From Mycoplasmopsis meleagridis (GTDB taxonomy: Bacteria; Bacillota_I; Bacilli_A; Mycoplasmatales; Metamycoplasmataceae), in contig NZ_LR215042.1 in NCBI RefSeq assembly GCF_900660695.1, positions 62,001 to 126,000 of the forward strand: DNA of 64,000 nt. Direction: 5' to 3'. Made by a program: the position numbers and the translations under genes. The notes beneath the pieces were generated by a model that searched no databases, was not told the DNA's origin, and saw only the letters and a list, made by a program, of their open reading frames with translations. Positions 1 through 11,860 of the stretch are shown piece by piece. The first letter of the stretch is position 1; the number at the start of each line of letters is the position of its first letter.

Positions 1-1
1 A

Positions 2-397
2 TATGAATATGATTTTTATGATTTATTAGTTTCCTACAAAGAAAGAAATAGTAAAGAAGGAAATTATTATAGAAAAAGAAAGATTAAAATTCTTTCTTTG
101 TTGTTTCAATTACTCTTTGGAATAGGATTTATTATTTTACCTTTTGCAGTAAAAATTTTAGACAAGGATTTAAACGAAGATAATTTCTTTATCGTTTTAG
201 GTTTTTTATTAACAATAGGCATTATTATTTCAATTATTTTTGTTTTCAATTTTATCTCCTTTATCTTTACAGTTTTGGCTCTTAAAAAAGCAATAAAAGA
301 AGAAGATGATAAAAAAGCTCTTAAGTTATACAAATATAGTTGTATTTTTGCGTTTAATTTTACTGCACTAAGAAAAACAAGCAGGGTAGGTAAATAA
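2..397 (+). CDS. membrane protein, 5' end outside window
   Basis: The frame is open from the first bases of the window to a TAA at 395-397, so only the C-terminal 131 residues are visible and the start lies upstream. A Lys/Arg-rich stretch is followed by two strongly hydrophobic segments (about residues 30-50 and 60-90 of the visible part), then a charged tail of acidic and lysine residues. This suggests an integral membrane protein with a short cytoplasmic end. The stop codon shares its last base with the gpsA start, so the two are probably co-transcribed and translationally coupled. I do not recognise the family. Confidence 0.6.
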   Translation, partial: YEYDFYDLLVSYKERNSKEGNYYRKRKIKILSLLFQLLFGIGFIILPFAVKILDKDLNEDNFFIVLGFLLTIGIIISIIFVFNFISFIFTVLALKKAIKEEDDKKALKLYKYSCIFAFNFTALRKTSRVGK

Positions 398-1401
398 TGG
401 CTAAAATAATTTTTATTGGCACAGGAGCTTTTGCTAGCGCACTTGCTTCAGTATTATCATATAACAATCATAAAATTGTGATGTGAGGAATTAATGACGA
501 AGAAATAATAGATATAAATAAAGGTTTTAATAAGAAATATTTTCAAGAAAAAGAATTTAATAATACAAAAAATATCAGAGCAACAAATGATTTAGAAAGC
601 GCTTTAAAAAATATAGATTATTTAGTTTTAGCTGTACCATCAAATGCTTTTGAAGTTGTAATACCTAAAATAAATAAAGTTTTAAAAAATAGAAAAATTA
701 ATGTTCTTAACGTTGCTAAAGGCATTGATTCTAAAACAAAGAAATTTTATTCAGACGCTTTAAAACAATATTTTGGATCAAATTTAAATAATTTAGCAAC
801 TTTAGTGGGCCCTTCTTTTGCTGTAGAAGTTTTCAATAGTAAATTAACTATGGTAAATGTAGTTGGAGAAAAAAAATCTTATATTAGTAAAGTAGCGTCT
901 TTATTTGAGAATGAATACTTTAAAGCTTTTATTTCAGATGATGTTTACGGAGCACAGTTATTTGCGTCTTTAAAAAATGTTTATGCTATAGGAATGGGTA
1001 TTTTAAGAGCTTTGACAAATGATAAAAATCCTGAAGCTGCTTTGTTGACTTTAGCTCTTAATGAAATAAGAAATATCAAAAAAGCTCTCTATAAAGATAT
1101 TAAGGTTGTTAATCCAATAGATTATTCTTTTGCTGCTATAGGAGATACTTTCTTAACATGTACTTCTGAGAAAAGTAGAAATTTTACTTTCGGTTTAAAA
1201 ATAAAAAATTTGGGTATAGAAAAAGCATTAGAATCTAATAAAACAACAATAGAAGGTTATAGAAATGCTTTAATTTTTAAGGAATTATTAATGAAAATAG
1301 ATTATAATGCGCCTTTTTTAGACAGCATTTTGGAAATTCTTTTTAAAAATAAAGAACCTAATTTATTATTAGATTTCATTGAAAAAATAAAAATCACATA
1401 A
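397..1401 (+). CDS. gpsA: glycerol-3-phosphate dehydrogenase [NAD(P)+]
   Basis: 334 residues, the usual length for GpsA. It interconverts dihydroxyacetone phosphate and sn-glycerol 3-phosphate in the cytoplasm and so provides the backbone for phospholipids. The N-terminus carries the Rossmann motif GTGAFASA, followed by the family motifs GPSFAVEV and KNVYAIGMGI with the catalytic Lys, and GDTFLTCTSEKSRN near residue 250. One TGA codon near residue 30 is read as Trp. The ATG overlaps the stop of the upstream membrane gene by one base. A hairpin begins within the last codons and ends the unit. Confidence 0.93.
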
Positions 1402-1411
1402 CGTGATTTTT
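1390..1411. terminator. bidirectional rho-independent terminator
   Basis: An 8-bp stem AAAATCAC/GTGATTTT with a 5-base loop, with A-rich and T-rich flanks. It sits between the converging gpsA and the minus-strand membrane gene and overlaps both stop codons, so it probably serves both. Confidence 0.75.
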
Positions 1412-2171
1412 ATTTTCTACCTAACAATCTAGCGATATAAGCAAGCATATAAACATAGTCGAAGGCAAAGTGTAAACCAAAATATATTCCAGAAACCAAA
1501 ATTTCTTTTCTTTTGTATTCACTATCTAACATTTCGTTTAATTTTTTATTTGTCTTAAGCATTATAAATCAATCAATTGCCATATATAGAGCTGTTAAAA
1601 CTATTCCTAAACAAACAATTACTATTTCCAAAGTATTGTTGAAAATGAATCATGAAACAATTGAAGAAATTAATAAGGCTAGAAAAGCAATTATCATCAA
1701 AGGATAAACTATCTTGATTTTAATTAAATTTAATGCTCCTATTAAGCCCATGAAAAACATGAAAGCTGCTGGTATTAAAAATACTGCTAAAAGAAAAGAG
1801 GGATTTTCTAAAGAGGTATTGATTTTTATAGCATAGCAAACTGACATTAAGACTGTAAAACCCAGTAATATCATGGAAATAATGCTAGTTACAATCATGC
1901 TTTTAACTTTGTATTTGTTTCTTTGACTATTAAAAACAAAAAGTAAAACTATTAAAACAACTGCAGCAACAATAATTGTTATAGATCCTGCTATAGTATT
2001 GTAGACAAAATTCACTATAGGAGTAATTGAAGAAAATATAAAACCTGAAACAAGGGCAATTATTAAATCAATTGCAAATCACATCATGCTTGAAGAAAAT
2101 AAAGTTTTTTTAATTAATTTTGGTTTTGCATCAGCTTCAGTATAGGAATTGTTATTGTAAAGATTATCCAT
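1410..2171 (-). CDS. hypothetical polytopic membrane protein
   Basis: 253 residues with one internal TGA read as Trp. After a short polar N-terminus (about 25 residues) there are six to seven hydrophobic segments separated by short charged loops, so it is an integral membrane protein. No family motif is recognised. The ATG at 2171 has a good ribosome binding site (AGGAGATA just upstream) and lies 15 bases downstream of the RNase J stop, so it is probably the distal gene of the RNase J transcript. It ends at the shared terminator with gpsA. Confidence 0.75.
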
Positions 2172-2186
2172 CTATCTCCTTGGAAA

Positions 2187-4028
2187 TTATTCTTCATCCT
2201 CATCTTCGAGAAAATCATCATCGATTTCATCTATTGAGCCAAATATATCATTTTTAACTTGGTTTAATAATTTTAACGTTTCTTTAGTTTCTTCCGCCTC
2301 AAAATTTGTATTTTTAGTAAATTTTATTGGACTATTATTGAATTCTTCATCGTTTTCATCATTTGAAAAAAGAATAATTGGCATAATAACTGGTTTTCTT
2401 CTTTTTTGCTTATAAAAATAATTTTCTAAACGTTCTTTAATTATATTTTTTAGTTCTATAACTGTTCAATTTTCTACATTTCTAATATAGTACAGAGCAG
2501 CTCCATGAGCTATTCTTTTAGCTTCTTCAACAATATCCGTAGAATTTTTAACGAAAAAACTTCCTCTACTAATTAGTGAAGGTCTTGATGAAACATTATT
2601 ATTTTCACTATCGATTGAAAGAACGATGCTGACAAAACCATTTTCTGCTAAAGCTGCTCTTTCTTTAAGTAGATTATTATTCAGGCTCAAAATAGTATTT
2701 CCATCAATATAAATTGGTCCAAATTCGACGTTTTCATCTGTTTCATAGACTCTTTGGTTTACCATGTTGTAAACTTTACCTAACTTAGGAATAATAATAT
2801 TTTCAGCTCTAACGCCATTTCTAACTGCACTTTCGCCATGAACAATTAGCATTCTATATTCTCCATGGTAAGGCATAAAAAATTTAGGTTTAGTTAGTTG
2901 AAAAATTTTATCATGTTCATGTTTATAAGCATGCCCAGAAGTATGTAAATAGCCGTCAACACCATTTTCTTTGATAATAGCACCTAATTTAGCAAGTCTA
3001 TTAACTAATAATTCAATTACCATTCTATTTCCCGGAATTGGTGAAGATGAAAAAATTATCATATCATCTTTTTCAATTTTAACATGATGATGTTTGCCTA
3101 AAGACATTCTGGAGAGAGCAGCTAATTGTTCGCCTTGACTACCAGTAGTGATAATTACTAAGTCTTTCGAAGGAATAGAATTAAGATCTTTTTTGTTGAT
3201 AAAAACACCTTGATTAACGTCAATGTATCCTAATTTATTACCTATTTCTATTCCTTGAATCATTGAACGTCCAAAAGCAATAACTTTTTTCTTTAACTTT
3301 TCAGCTAATTCTATTATTGCAGTGACTCTTGTTAAATTTGAAGCAAAAGCAGTTATTATAGTTTTTTTAGTAGCAAAGCGCATGTATTTTTCAATATCTC
3401 TTAGGATATCGTTTTCGCTAGGTGAATGCATTGGTCTCATGGCGTTAGTAGAATCACTCATTAAAATTGTCAAACCATCTTTTCCAATTTGATCTAATTT
3501 AGCAAAATCAGTAAAAGAAGAACCTATAGGGTTATAGTCGAATCTAAAATCTCCTGTACACATTATTGAACCATTAGGTGTTGTGATTCTTATACCAAAA
3601 GCATCAGGAATCGAATGCTGAGCAGTTCAAAAATCAACTTTACAATCTCCAAAAGTATGAACAGCTTCTTTTTCTGTTTCAATAAAAGTTATTTTGTTAG
3701 TTATTTTATGTTCTTCAAATTTAAGTTTTAAATATTGAATAGATATTCTTGGAGCAAAAATTTTCTTTATGTGAACTTCTTTAACTAAATGAACCACTCC
3801 ACCAATGTGATCTTCGTGTCCATGCGTTATAAAAAGACCTTCAATATTTTTTGCTTTTGCTTTCAAATAAGCGTAATTAGGTATAATGCTTCTAATACCT
3901 GTAGTGGCAACATCAGCAAATTTAACGCCTGCGTCGATTATAAAAATATGTTTATCATGTTCGACAATAAGAGTTGACTTGCCAATTTCTTGCACACCAC
4001 CAATAGGTATAATCCTAGTTGGTGTCAT
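2187..4028 (-). CDS. rnj: ribonuclease J
   Basis: 613 residues. RNase J is a metallo-beta-lactamase/beta-CASP nuclease (endo- and 5'-3' exonuclease) for mRNA decay and rRNA maturation. The metal motif HGHEDH is at residues 69-74, with further zinc-ligand and beta-CASP signatures downstream (GDFRFDY, TSGHA). Two TGA codons (near 2465 and 3626) are read as Trp; they join three open segments into one protein of family length. The C-terminal tail is acidic (many Asp/Glu in the last 15 residues). Mycoplasmas often have two RNase J paralogues; I cannot tell J1 from J2 here. It starts opposite hprK across a 211-base divergent intergenic region. Confidence 0.92.
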
Positions 4029-4184
4029 GTATCTCCTTTAAATAATTAATATACTGAATAAACGTTAGAAAGAGCTGATAATATAATTTTAGTTTAAACT
4101 AATTATAATAGTAGAAAAAAGTCAGTATATAAAATTTATCTAAAAATTGCAAAAGATTGATTTTTGTTAATTATTTTTATCTTT

Positions 4185-4213
4185 TTGCTCGTTTATGTAT
4201 TTAAGTTTATAAT
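4185..4213 (+). promoter_or_regulatory. putative promoter of hprK-lgt-trxB
   Basis: TTGCTC at 4185-4190 and TATAAT at 4208-4213 are separated by 17 bases, a good match to a sigma-70/SigA promoter, 26 bases before the hprK ATG. The rest of the 4029-4239 divergent region is AT-rich and shows no other clear element. Confidence 0.5.
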
Positions 4214-4239
4214 ATAGAAATAAAAAATTAGGGTAAATA

Positions 4240-5161
4240 ATGAGTCAAAAAAAATTTATCAATGTACGTAAACTTATTGACAAATTTCACATTGATATTG
4301 TTAATAAAAATAGCGATTTAGCATATCGAGATATTCTAGATCCAGATATTAAACAAATTGGTTTAGAATTAGCAGGAGAAATCAATAATACTAACTTTCA
4401 TAAAAATGTTATTTGTTGAGGAACAACAGAAAGTAAATATTTTGCAAAATTAGGCAAAGAAGAAGCGCATAGAGCAATAGATAATGTTTTGCAATATAAG
4501 CCACCACTATTGATTTTATCTAAAGGTGTGAAAAATTTGTATAAAAATTGAGTGGTTAATGTTGCTAATAAATATCAAGTTCCTATTTATTGCCCCGATT
4601 CTTCAACAGCAACAATTGTTACTACTATAGGGACCTATTTAACTGATTTTTTTTCTAAAGAAGAACAAGTACATGGTTGTTTAGTTTCTGTTGCAGGAAC
4701 AGGTGTTTTAATTGTTGGTAAAAGCGGAGTAGGTAAATCAGAAGCAGTTTTGGATTTAATTCAAAGAGGACACGTTTTTATAAGCGATGATGCAGTTTTA
4801 ATAAAACATATTGGTAGCAATTTTTACGGCACTTCGCCTGAATTAACTAAGAATTTTATCGAAGTAAGAGGAATAGGATTAATTGATGTTAAATATACCT
4901 ATGGTATTAAAGCAATTGCAGATGGAGCAGTTATTGATTTAGTTGTTGAATTAGTTGTTCCTGAAGGACAACAATTTGATAGATTAGGGATAGAATATTT
5001 AAGATATAAAATCTTAGATGGTTCAATTGTTAAAACGCAAATTCCTATTAGAAATGGTTTTTCAGCAGCTTCTCTTATTGAGGCAGCAGTAAGTACGTTT
5101 TTAGCTCGTAAAGAGGGTTTTAGTGTGCTTGATCAAATAGAAAAAAGAAAGCAGGTAGTTG

Positions 5162-5169
<8 letters not shown>
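4240..5169 (+). CDS. hprK: HPr kinase/phosphorylase
   Basis: 309 residues, normal for HprK. It phosphorylates and dephosphorylates HPr on its regulatory serine and links PTS sugar uptake to carbon metabolism. The Walker A motif GKSGVGKS is at residues 160-167, preceded by the conserved His-Gly at about 145 and followed by the FISDDAV motif. TGA is read as Trp twice in the N-terminal domain. The end overlaps the start of lgt, so hprK-lgt-trxB form one operon. The substrate gene ptsH lies far away at 42.1 kb. Confidence 0.93.
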
Positions 5170-7080
<1,911 letters not shown>

Positions 7081-7106
7081 TTTTCTAGTAATTTTACATT
7101 TTAAGT

Positions 7107-7140
7107 TATAATTAAATTTGCTTTTTAAACAATTGTTTAA
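7107..7140 (+). promoter_or_regulatory. rpmB promoter -10 box and leader palindrome
   Basis: A TATAAT box at 7107-7112 is followed by the perfect 16-base palindrome TTAAACAATTGTTTAA at 7125-7140, 20 bases before the rpmB ATG. No convincing -35 box was seen. The palindrome could be a leader hairpin or an operator; its function is inferred only. Confidence 0.4.
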
Positions 7141-7160
7141 GTTAATGAAAGGAGTCTTTT

Positions 7161-7361
7161 ATGTCAAGAGTAGATCAAATCACTGGAAAAGGCCCAATGG
7201 TTGGTAATAGACGTTCACACGCTATGAATGCTACAAAACGTAAATTTAACGTTAATTTGCAAAAATTAACTGTTAACGTTGATGGTAGAAAAACTACTTT
7301 GATAGTTAGTGCAAAAACAGCTAAAACTATTAAAAACAAAGGACTTAACCTTTCAGCTTAA
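7161..7361 (+). CDS. rpmB: 50S ribosomal protein L28
   Basis: 66 residues, matching L28: [19 protein letters not shown] near the N-terminus and a basic, Lys-rich remainder. It is a structural component of the large ribosomal subunit. GAAAGGAG stands before the ATG. It is a single-gene unit with its own promoter and a strong terminator. Confidence 0.92.
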   Translation: MSRVDQITGKGPMVGNRRSHAMNATKRKFNVNLQKLTVNVDGRKTTLIVSAKTAKTIKNKGLNLSA

Positions 7362-7376
7362 TTTTTATCACTGTAT

Positions 7377-7410
7377 TAAAATCACTTTTCGAAGTGATTT
7401 TATTTTTTTT
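7377..7410 (+). terminator. rpmB terminator
   Basis: The stem AAAATCACTT / AAGTGATTTT around a short TTCG-containing loop is followed by a run of T. Confidence 0.8.
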
Positions 7411-7513
7411 AAAAACACTATATATTTATTTTTATTATTCATTTTTTAATTTAAAATTAAATTAAATATTGCTTGATGTCAAGCATTAGTACTTGACAGT
7501 AAAAAGGAGAAAA

Positions 7514-7771
7514 ATGGTTAAAATTAGACTTAAAAGATTAGGAAGTAAATTCAATGCATGTTACAAAATAGTAGTAGCAGATTCAAGAGCTCCTAGAGAT
7601 GGAAAATTTATTGAAGCACTTGGAAACTATAATCCAAGAAGCAAAGAATTTACTTTAAACGAAGAAGCAGCTAAAAAATGAATTGACAATGGTGCACAAG
7701 TTACTGAAACTGTTTATAACCTACTTAGAAAACATGGTTTAAATGCTAAATTTCAAAAGAATTCAAAATAA
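7514..7771 (+). CDS. rpsP: 30S ribosomal protein S16
   Basis: 85 residues, typical of S16: starts [12 protein letters not shown], with [15 protein letters not shown] and a conserved GNYNPR. One TGA (7679) is read as Trp. The ATG at 7514 is chosen because AAGGAG lies 5-10 bases upstream; an upstream in-frame codon at 7493 would put the Shine-Dalgarno inside the gene. First gene of rpsP-trmD-rplS, a classic bacterial cluster. Confidence 0.93.
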
Positions 7772-7779
7772 TTTAAAAC

Positions 7780-8460
7780 ATGAAATTTAATTTTTTAACA
7801 CTCTTTCCTAATTATTACAAACCATTTGTAGAAGAATCTATTGTTAGTAAAGCTATTGAAAAAAAAATAATAAGTATAAATGTTATTGATTTTCGTAAGT
7901 TTTCAAAAGACAAACACAATAAGGTAGATGATGAAATTTATGGTGGAGGTCATGGTTTATTGTTGCAAGTTGAACCTATAGATCTAGCATTAGAATCATT
8001 AAAGAATCGTGGTGGTTATAAAATATTAGTTTCGCCTCAAGGAAAATCTTTTAATCAAAAAAGAGCCAATGAATTGTCTAAATATGATGAAATTACTTTT
8101 ATAAGTGGTCGTTATGAAGGTTTTGATGAAAGAGTTGTGGAATTAGTTGATGAAGAAATATCGATCGGAGATTATGTTCTCACAGGTGGGGAATTGCCTT
8201 CAATGGTAATAGCTGATTCGATAATTCGTTTAATACCAGGAGTTATTAATGAATTAAGTCATCAAAACGATTCCTTTCAAAATGATGGCTTATTAGATTA
8301 TCCGCAATATACAAGACCTAGAGAGTATAAAGGAATGAAAGTTCCAGAAGTTCTCTTTAGTGGTAATCACAAATTAATTGAAGAGTGAAAAAAGAAAACT
8401 AAATTACAAAAAACATTAAAAAATCGTCCAGACTTAATGAAAGGCAATTATGATAAATAA
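7780..8460 (+). CDS. trmD: tRNA (guanine-N1)-methyltransferase
   Basis: 226 residues. TrmD puts m1G at position 37 of tRNAs using S-adenosylmethionine and prevents frameshifting. Clear family motifs are [16 protein letters not shown], the knot region [11 protein letters not shown], and [17 protein letters not shown] near the end is read as Trp, which extends the protein into rplS with an 11-base overlap. Lies 8 bases after rpsP. Confidence 0.94.
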
Positions 8461-8800
8461 ATTAATTGAATTAGCAGAATCAAGCCAATTACGTAATGAT
8501 CATCCTGACTTTAGAGTTGGTGACAATGTTAGAGTACACGTTCGTATTCGTGAAGGCGAAAAAGTTCGTATACAAGTTTTTGAAGGATTGGTTATAAGCA
8601 AAAAAGAATCAGGAACTCGTGAAACTTTTACTGTTAGAAAAATTTCATTTGGTGTAGGTGTTAATAGAACATTTCCGTTACATTCACCTCTTATTGCACA
8701 AATTGAAGTTGTTCGTTCAAATAAAGTGCGCCGTGCTAAATTATACTTTATGAAAAATAGAAGTGGTAAAGCGGCAAGACTTAAGGAAATAAAACGTTAA
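8450..8800 (+). CDS. rplS: 50S ribosomal protein L19
   Basis: 116 residues. L19 sits at the 30S-50S interface. Motifs include [36 protein letters not shown] and [11 protein letters not shown]. The ATG lies inside the trmD end, with GAAAGGCAA upstream. End of the rpsP-trmD-rplS operon. Confidence 0.95.
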   Translation: MINKLIELAESSQLRNDHPDFRVGDNVRVHVRIREGEKVRIQVFEGLVISKKESGTRETFTVRKISFGVGVNRTFPLHSPLIAQIEVVRSNKVRRAKLYFMKNRSGKAARLKEIKR

Positions 8801-8822
8801 TCTTATTCATTTTACTGTCAGT

Positions 8823-8850
8823 AAAAATAAAAGTTAGTACTTTTATTTTT
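8823..8850 (+). terminator. rplS terminator
   Basis: An 11-bp stem AAAAATAAAAG / CTTTTATTTTT with a 6-base loop, followed by a T-rich stretch. Confidence 0.75.
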
Positions 8851-8884
8851 TATTATTAATTTCTTTATAAAAATAAAGATAATA

Positions 8885-8908
8885 AAAAAAACAAACTTTG
8901 GTTTGTTT
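8885..8908 (-). terminator. terminator of the minus-strand tex-to-membrane-protein operon
   Basis: On the minus strand, ACAAAC pairs with GTTTGT around a CAAA loop and is followed by a run of T. It starts within the stop codon of the last gene. Confidence 0.7.
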
Positions 8909-9875
8909 AGTTATTTGTAGCATTTAAAATAGCTTCAATCAATTCTTCTCTAGTCATTTTAGAATAACCACTAATATATAGTTTTTCAGCCATTTCAAAT
9001 AATTTATTATTTGGCAATTGATTAATTTTGTCGAAATAAATTTCTCTTTTAGTTTTTGCTTTTTCTTTTTCAATATCAGAAGAATTATTTTTATTTATGT
9101 TATTTTCAGTAGCTTCATTTTGTTTGTTATTTTCACTTGTTTGATATTCTGCACGATTCATAAATTGACTAAAAAAGTCATTAAAATTAAGATCTTGATT
9201 TTTAAACATTTCTTGAGCTTTAAGCATCTCTTCGTGATGATATGCGTTAATGAAAGCAATTTTAATTTTTCTTAAATATCTTACGAAAACTAAATATAAA
9301 ATCAATAAAACTATGGGAGTAATTAATCTAATTAGATTAAAAGATGATCATATAGGCAAAATGTTAAAATCAAAAAGTTTTTTTGTTCCTACTAATCCGC
9401 CGAAAAGATTAATAATAAGATTAACAAAGTTATACAAAATATAGATAAGGAAGATAAAACTTGCCAAAATAGATAATTTTTGATAATTTTTTTGTTCAAT
9501 ATTTTTAACTAAACTATATATAAAATGAAAAACTAGGGCTAATGATACGATGAATATTATTCCATTAATTGATACTTCCGAATTGAAATATACTGCAGCT
9601 TGTTGTTCGGGAGCAATGGCAACCATTGAGGATGAAGAATTGTTTATATAAGCATTTAAATAAGTTGTTAATTCGCTAATATAGTTACTTCTAAGAATAA
9701 TATAAGTAATGAATATTGCTAAAAAAACTAATGCAGCAAAAATATATGAGGCCAGTGAGCCAAAGATAAAATATTGAAAATAAGGTTTATTGTATTTACC
9801 TCATAATTCATCAACTTTTTTTGTTTTCATATATTCTTTGCTATAAGCAATATTAAAAAAATTATTTAATTTCAC
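8907..9875 (-). CDS. membrane protein with C-terminal Rho_N/SAP-like motif
   Basis: 322 residues from a GTG start at 9875, chosen because AGGAAGG stands 5 bases upstream; an ATG at 9830 is the alternative (307 residues). Four hydrophobic segments fill the first two thirds. They are followed by a polar linker rich in Asn and Lys and a C-terminal 40-residue segment with INQLPNNKLFEMAEKLYIS and SKMTREELIEAIL. The last part has the pattern of the Rho N-terminal/SAP-like helix-turn-helix (L..L...A..L.I.GYS.M....LI.AI). The domain call is inference from pattern. Two TGA codons are read as Trp. The start overlaps the rluD stop by 14 bases. Confidence 0.7.
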
Positions 9876-10794
9876 TTTTACCTTCCTTTAATAAATCATT
9901 ATAGTTATATTCAGCAACATTAAATTCTTTAGGTACTTTGGCATATATTTCTATTTTTTTAAGTGTTTTAGGGTGAATAAATTTTAATTTGTAAGCATGT
10001 AATCTTTGACCAAATCCATCTATTTTATGCCCATAGATTGGATCTCCATAAACGGGATGTTTTATATAAGCTAAATGAACTCTTATTTGGTGTGTTCTTC
10101 CAGTTTTTAAGTCACATTTTATAAGGGAGTAAGGTTTTTCATTGATATAAAAACTTTTTAATAATTCAATATGTGTAATAGCTTCTTTGCCATTTTTATT
10201 AACACTTATTAGTTTAAAATCATTTTCATTTCTTTTCAATGGTAAATTAATTTTTATTTTTTTGTTTTCTAATTGACCCACAACAATTGCCAAATAGGAA
10301 CGTTCGATTTCATGATTTTTTAAATTCTTAGCTAGAAGATTATGAATTTCATTATTTTTAGCAACAATTAATAAACCACTCGTGTCTTTATCAATTCTAT
10401 GTACAATTCCAGGTCTTAATAATCCATTTTCATTTGATAAATTATTTTTGAAATGATGAAGTAAGCCATTAACTAAAGTATCATCATAATGTCCAGGAGC
10501 TGGATGAACTACCATGCCAGAAGGTTTATTTATAACTACTATATAATCATCTTCATAAACAATATCTAATTTTATGTTTTTAGGCGGAATATCAATTACT
10601 TTGTCTATTAGTTTAGTAATTACTATTTCGTCATTTTCTTTAACTTCGAAATTAGGTTTAATTACTTTGACATTATCATTTACAAAAACGCAACCACTTA
10701 AAACTAACTCTTTAGCGTCATTTCTAGTTATTTGAGAATTAGAAGATATATATTTGTCAATTCTCTCTTTATAACCTACTATTAGCTTAATCAT
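9862..10794 (-). CDS. rluD: RluD-type 23S rRNA pseudouridine synthase
   Basis: 310 residues. An N-terminal S4 RNA-binding domain (about residues 8-60, pattern RIDKYISS...ITRNDAKELV) precedes the catalytic domain with the motif HRIDKDTSGLLIVAK, whose Asp is the catalytic residue, and the C-terminal motif LKTGRTHQIRVHLA. Such enzymes isomerise uridines in large-subunit rRNA. RluD is the likeliest member, but RluC or YlyB-type specificity cannot be excluded by eye. Part of the minus-strand operon after the ABC ATPase. Confidence 0.88.
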   Translation of the reverse strand: MIKLIVGYKERIDKYISSNSQITRNDAKELVLSGCVFVNDNVKVIKPNFEVKENDEIVITKLIDKVIDIPPKNIKLDIVYEDDYIVVINKPSGMVVHPAPGHYDDTLVNGLLHHFKNNLSNENGLLRPGIVHRIDKDTSGLLIVAKNNEIHNLLAKNLKNHEIERSYLAIVVGQLENKKIKINLPLKRNENDFKLISVNKNGKEAITHIELLKSFYINEKPYSLIKCDLKTGRTHQIRVHLAYIKHPVYGDPIYGHKIDGFGQRLHAYKLKFIHPKTLKKIEIYAKVPKEFNVAEYNYNDLLKEGKSEIK

Positions 10795-10851
10795 TTATTA
10801 ATTATAATATAATAAAAATTATTTTTAGCAATAAAATATAAAGAGTGATAA

Positions 10852-11853
10852 TTATTTTTCAAAATATAATTTGTTAAAATCAATTTTATTATTAGCAAAT
10901 TCTACTATTTCATAGTTATTTTTGGCAATTTCTTTTAATAAAATGCTTTCCTCAATCAAATTTATTTTTAGTTGTAAAACATTATTAGAAAATTCATGTT
11001 TTATGTTTTTATTTTTTACGAATTCAACAAAATTGCCTCAATCTGCTAGAATTAAATATTTGTTATATTCTAATTTTTTCAATTTTTCTTTTATACTAAT
11101 TGATTCAATAACTTTTCCATCATCAAGAACTGTGTAGCTATCGATAAATTTTTCTAACTCTAATAATATATGACTAGAAATTAATATTGTTGTTCCTTCC
11201 ATATTTATTTTTTTCAATACTTCAAATAAATCTTTTCTTGCTGTAGGATCTAAATTTGATGCTGGTTCGTCTAGAATTAAAATTTCTGGCTTATTAATTA
11301 ATGCTTGAATTAGCATAATTTTTTTCTTTTGTCCAGAAGACATAAAATATGGACTTTTATTTAATTCACTTGAATCTATTCCTATTTTAAAAGCTAATTT
11401 TTCAATTTCATTAATAGCAGTTTCTTTTTTTATCTTATGAATTTGAGCTAATGAAATTAAATAATCTTTAGCTGATAAAATCTTAGGAAAGTTAGCACTT
11501 TCTGGAATATAACCAATACAGTTTTTAATCTTATAGTCATTAGAAGATTTTCCATTAATGTATATTTTTCCAATAAATGAAGAATAAAAACCTAGAATAG
11601 ATCTTATTGTTGTAGTTTTACCTGCACCATTATTACCGATAAAACCATGAAATTCGCCTTTTTTAATGTTGAAACTTACATCATCTAAGGCAGTTTTTAA
11701 ATCACCATTAGGCGAGGGAAAATATTTAGTTAGATGCTGAATTGATATAGCAATATCATCATTTATATCTATTTTAGAAAGAGAATTAATTTCTTTTTTT
11801 CTTTTGTTAATTATTTTTTTATTTAGTAAAAATTTAAAAATTATTTTTTTCAT
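10852..11853 (-). CDS. ABC transporter ATP-binding protein
   Basis: 333 residues. A basic, Lys-rich N-terminal extension of about 35 residues precedes the ATPase domain. Walker A is GNNGAGKTT, the signature region reads SSGQKKKIMLIQAL, and Walker B is LILDEPASNLDP. The closest general type is the bacitracin/ABC-2 exporter class with a single ATPase and a separate permease. It begins 7 bases after the permease stop, so the two form a transporter. The substrate is unknown. One TGA (near 11037) is read as Trp and adds about 60 C-terminal residues. Confidence 0.85.
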
Positions 11854-11860
11854 ATTGTTC

